NCBI GenBank assembly: GCA_021785235.1
Contig: JAJYGB010000081.1
Coordinates: 1-6,714, forward strand
Length of the DNA stretch: 6,714 nt
Direction: 5' to 3'
DNA from: Bacteroidota bacterium
Lineage (GTDB): Bacteria; Bacteroidota; Kryptoniia; Kryptoniales; JAKASW01
Each line of letters starts with the position of its first letter. Within the stretch, counting starts at the first letter, position 1. Below, piece by piece: positions 4,545 to 6,714 of the stretch. Below the pieces are notes generated by a model. That model did no database searches. It worked only from the letters and a program-made list of their open reading frames with translations, and was not told where the DNA came from. The translations under genes were made by a program, and so were the position numbers.

Positions 4545-6714
4545 GCGACAATCACCGCGCTGAAATTCTCCCCCGGGAAGTCGCCAACAAGGCGTCTAAG
4601 GAGTCTCTGCGGAAGGCCATCGCAATGGCCCTCGAGGTGGAAAGCGACGCCCTTCGATTGAACACCCAGACCTTCAACACAAACAGGTACACGGCGATCG
4701 GAAAGATTGAAGGGTACGATGAGCTGAAGGACCGCGCAAGAGAAATCAAAGAAGAGTCAATCCGGGATCTTTCTCAACTGATAGATAAACTTACCAGGTC
4801 GATTGAGGCGCGCGGTGGAAAGGTGTTCCTGGCCAGGACGAAAGATGATGCTACGAAATATATCCGGGGAGTCTGCCGGGCGGCCGGCGCGAAGCTTGTC
4901 GTCAAGGCGAAGTCGATCACTTCCGAGGAGATCGGACTGAACCGCGTGCTGGAGGAGGCGGGGATAGAAGTCGCCGAGACGGATCTTGCCGAGTTCATAT
5001 TACAGGTTTCGAAGGAGCAGCCATCCCATATCGTGGCTCCTGCGATTCACAGGAGCAGGGAACGAATCTCGAAGCTGTTCAAAGATCATTTCAAAACCGA
5101 CAAGCCGCTCGATACCGGTGAACAGCTCACCGAATTCGCCAGGGATATATTAAGGGAGAAATTCCTGGCGGCGGATGTGGGGATAACCGGCGCGAACCTC
5201 GTTGCCGCCGAGGAAGGGACGATCCTTCTTGTTGAAAGTGAAGGCAACATACGGCTGACGACTCAATTGCCGGCGGTTCACATCGCGATAGCGGGGATAG
5301 AAAAAATTATCCCCAGCAAGAAGGAGTTTGGAACGTTCATCGAATTGCTGGCCGCGAGCGGTACGGGACAGTCGCTGACATCGTACACGAACATACTCGA
5401 GCCGCCTCTTGCCCTCCCGGTTCTGAACCTCAACGGGCGGGACGATAAAGTCAGGGAATTCCATCTTGTGCTCCTTGATAACGGCCGGATGAAGATGAGG
5501 GAAGACGTCGATTTGAAAGAGGCGCTGTATTGCATACGCTGCAGCGCGTGCATGAATGTCTGCGCTAATTTCCAGGCGGTCGGCGGTCACGCGTTCGGCG
5601 GCGAGTGTTACACCGGAGGAATCGGAGCCTCGTGGACCATCGGAACCTCCGGCAAGCTGGCAGACGGCCGGTTTGCCGAGCTCTGCACGGGATGTTCGAG
5701 GTGTGTTCCTAACTGCCCTGTAAGGATCGACATACCACGCTTGAACAACGTGATAAAAGAGCGCCTTATGAAGAGCGAGGGAGGGGCATCCCTTGAGAAG
5801 AAGTTCTTCGGGAGCTTCTCGACGCTCGCGAAGTTTGCCTCATACGCACCGGCGCTCTCCAACTGGATCAACGATCTCCCGCCTGCGCGGACATTGCTCG
5901 AGAAGTTCGCCGGTGTCGACAAGCGCCGGGCTCTCCCGCGATTTGCCGGGAAGACGCTGTCGCAGCAATACAAAGAGTACCGCAAAAAGACGAGGCTTCC
6001 TTCGGCGCCGTCCGGCGGTGGGCCCAGGATACTGCTGTTCCCGGACGTCTTTACAAACTATCAGAATGCCGATGTCGGGATGGCAACGGTGAAAGTGTTT
6101 GAGAAGCTGGGGCTGCCGGTTTCTTTGGGCAAGGTAATGGAGGATGGCAGGAGCGCGCAGTCACAGGGCCTTCTTGAGTCGGCGAGCAAGAGCGCGGGGA
6201 AAGTGGCCGCGTATTTGGAGAAGCTGATCGAAGACGGAGCTGAAATCATAGTGGCCGAGCCGAGCGTGCTTAGCATGTTCAGATTGGACTATGCAAAACT
6301 CATCGACGACGGAGAGGCTTTCGCCAAACTCAAGGCGCACACGTACGACCCGATCGAGTGGCTGAACAAGCATTCCAATGCTGACGCCGGTTTTCTCCGG
6401 GATTTGTCGGAGCGAGTCAAGGGGGCGCGGGCCAGGATTTTCTATCATGCCCACTGCCAGATGAAAGGAATAGGGGCCGGGACCGCGGTACCCGAGTTGT
6501 TTGGGATGCTGGGCCTGACGGTCGAGACATCGACCGTCGAATGTTGCGGAATGGCCGGGAGCTTCGGTTACAAGAAGGAATATTACGAGATGAGCAAAAA
6601 CATCGGTCATGATCTCGCCCTGCAAATCGAGAAGAGCTACGAGGGGCGCGGCGGCACAATAGTTCTTGCCAGCGGAACCTCCTGCAGGGAGCAGATACGC
6701 GACGAGCTCGGACG
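4541..6714 (+). CDS. lutB: LutB-like LUD/ferredoxin protein fused to LutA/GlpC-like cysteine-rich region (C-terminus cut by window edge)
   Basis: An open frame of 724 codons with no stop before the window end. It appears to join LutB (about 476 residues in B. subtilis) and LutA (about 238) in one chain, so with LutC it would supply the full L-lactate to pyruvate oxidation system. Domains: LUD domain about 75-305, with ITGANLVAAEEGTILL (215-230); an 8-Cys ferredoxin-like segment with C331, C334, C337, C341 and C382, C385, C388, C392 followed by PVRIDIP; a linker rich in Lys/Arg and Pro (about 400-493); then a two-part CCG-type region from about 495. The second CCG half is intact: YHAHC (635-639), ECCGMAGSFGY (667-677), SGTSC (711-715), resembling the C-terminus of FAD-linked D-lactate dehydrogenases and GlpC. 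The first half has no cysteine: MEDGR (533-537) stands where CCGRP is usual, and EPSV (573-576) for EPSC. C341 is followed by Ala, not the usual Pro. ATG 4541 is chosen because it follows lutC by 4 bases. Perhaps 15-40 residues are missing. Confidence 0.92.
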   Translation, partial: MSDNHRAEILPREVANKASKESLRKAIAMALEVESDALRLNTQTFNTNRYTAIGKIEGYDELKDRAREIKEESIRDLSQLIDKLTRSIEARGGKVFLARTKDDATKYIRGVCRAAGAKLVVKAKSITSEEIGLNRVLEEAGIEVAETDLAEFILQVSKEQPSHIVAPAIHRSRERISKLFKDHFKTDKPLDTGEQLTEFARDILREKFLAADVGITGANLVAAEEGTILLVESEGNIRLTTQLPAVHIAIAGIEKIIPSKKEFGTFIELLAASGTGQSLTSYTNILEPPLALPVLNLNGRDDKVREFHLVLLDNGRMKMREDVDLKEALYCIRCSACMNVCANFQAVGGHAFGGECYTGGIGASWTIGTSGKLADGRFAELCTGCSRCVPNCPVRIDIPRLNNVIKERLMKSEGGASLEKKFFGSFSTLAKFASYAPALSNWINDLPPARTLLEKFAGVDKRRALPRFAGKTLSQQYKEYRKKTRLPSAPSGGGPRILLFPDVFTNYQNADVGMATVKVFEKLGLPVSLGKVMEDGRSAQSQGLLESASKSAGKVAAYLEKLIEDGAEIIVAEPSVLSMFRLDYAKLIDDGEAFAKLKAHTYDPIEWLNKHSNADAGFLRDLSERVKGARARIFYHAHCQMKGIGAGTAVPELFGMLGLTVETSTVECCGMAGSFGYKKEYYEMSKNIGHDLALQIEKSYEGRGGTIVLASGTSCREQIRDELG

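Noticed and set aside
6161..6625. Antisense reading frame of 154 codons opposite the lutB fusion
   Set aside because: It lies wholly within conserved coding sequence for the CCG region on the plus strand and shows no family motif or ribosome binding site.
1..6714. Mobile element, CRISPR array, toxin-antitoxin or phage-defence system
   Set aside because: No transposase, integrase, direct repeat array or paired small genes were seen; every long stretch is explained by metabolic genes on one strand.

Overview
The window is a compact, single-strand (+) catabolic gene cluster from a bacterium of moderately high GC content. It reads as the lower part of a 6-deoxyhexose (L-rhamnose, possibly also L-fucose) degradation locus followed by an L-lactate oxidation module. 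The taxon cannot be fixed from sequence alone. The gene content (SSS transporter, fused RhaE-RhaW enzyme, LUD/Fe-S lactate oxidation proteins) fits free-living heterotrophs of groups such as FCB-type phyla or Acidobacteria better than enterics; this is a guess.

Layout. 1-1521: a sodium:solute symporter (SSS) family permease, cut off at its N-terminus by the window edge. 1543-1767: a 74-residue protein with two membrane spans, just behind the permease with a strong ribosome binding site. 1768-1847: an 80-base AT-rich gap, the longest non-coding stretch, with a candidate operator palindrome. 1848-3968: a two-domain enzyme, class II rhamnulose-1-phosphate aldolase fused to a short-chain dehydrogenase (RhaEW type). 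4003-4536: a LutC-type LUD protein. 4541 to the window end: a large LutB-like protein with LUD domain, two 4Fe-4S clusters and a fused LutA/GlpC-like cysteine-rich region. It is open at the right edge, probably lacking only its last few tens of residues.

How the parts fit: the permease probably brings in the sugar or a related substrate. Upstream isomerase and kinase genes (not in the window) would make L-rhamnulose-1-phosphate. The aldolase half of RhaEW splits it to DHAP and L-lactaldehyde, and the dehydrogenase half oxidises L-lactaldehyde to L-lactate. The LutC plus fused LutB-LutA proteins would oxidise L-lactate to pyruvate. The window therefore encodes a continuous route from sugar phosphate to pyruvate.

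Points that stand out: (i) the first half of the cysteine-rich region in the LutB fusion has lost all its cysteine ligands while the second half keeps them; (ii) the two serines of the SSS Na2 sodium site are replaced by Ala-Gly; (iii) both late junctions (rhaEW-lutC and lutC-lutB) are bridged by tiny reading frames joined at both ends by ATGA overlaps, where clear Shine-Dalgarno sequences are missing; (iv) a perfect 24-base palindrome lies inside the permease gene. No tRNA, rRNA, CRISPR array, insertion sequence or convincing terminator was seen.
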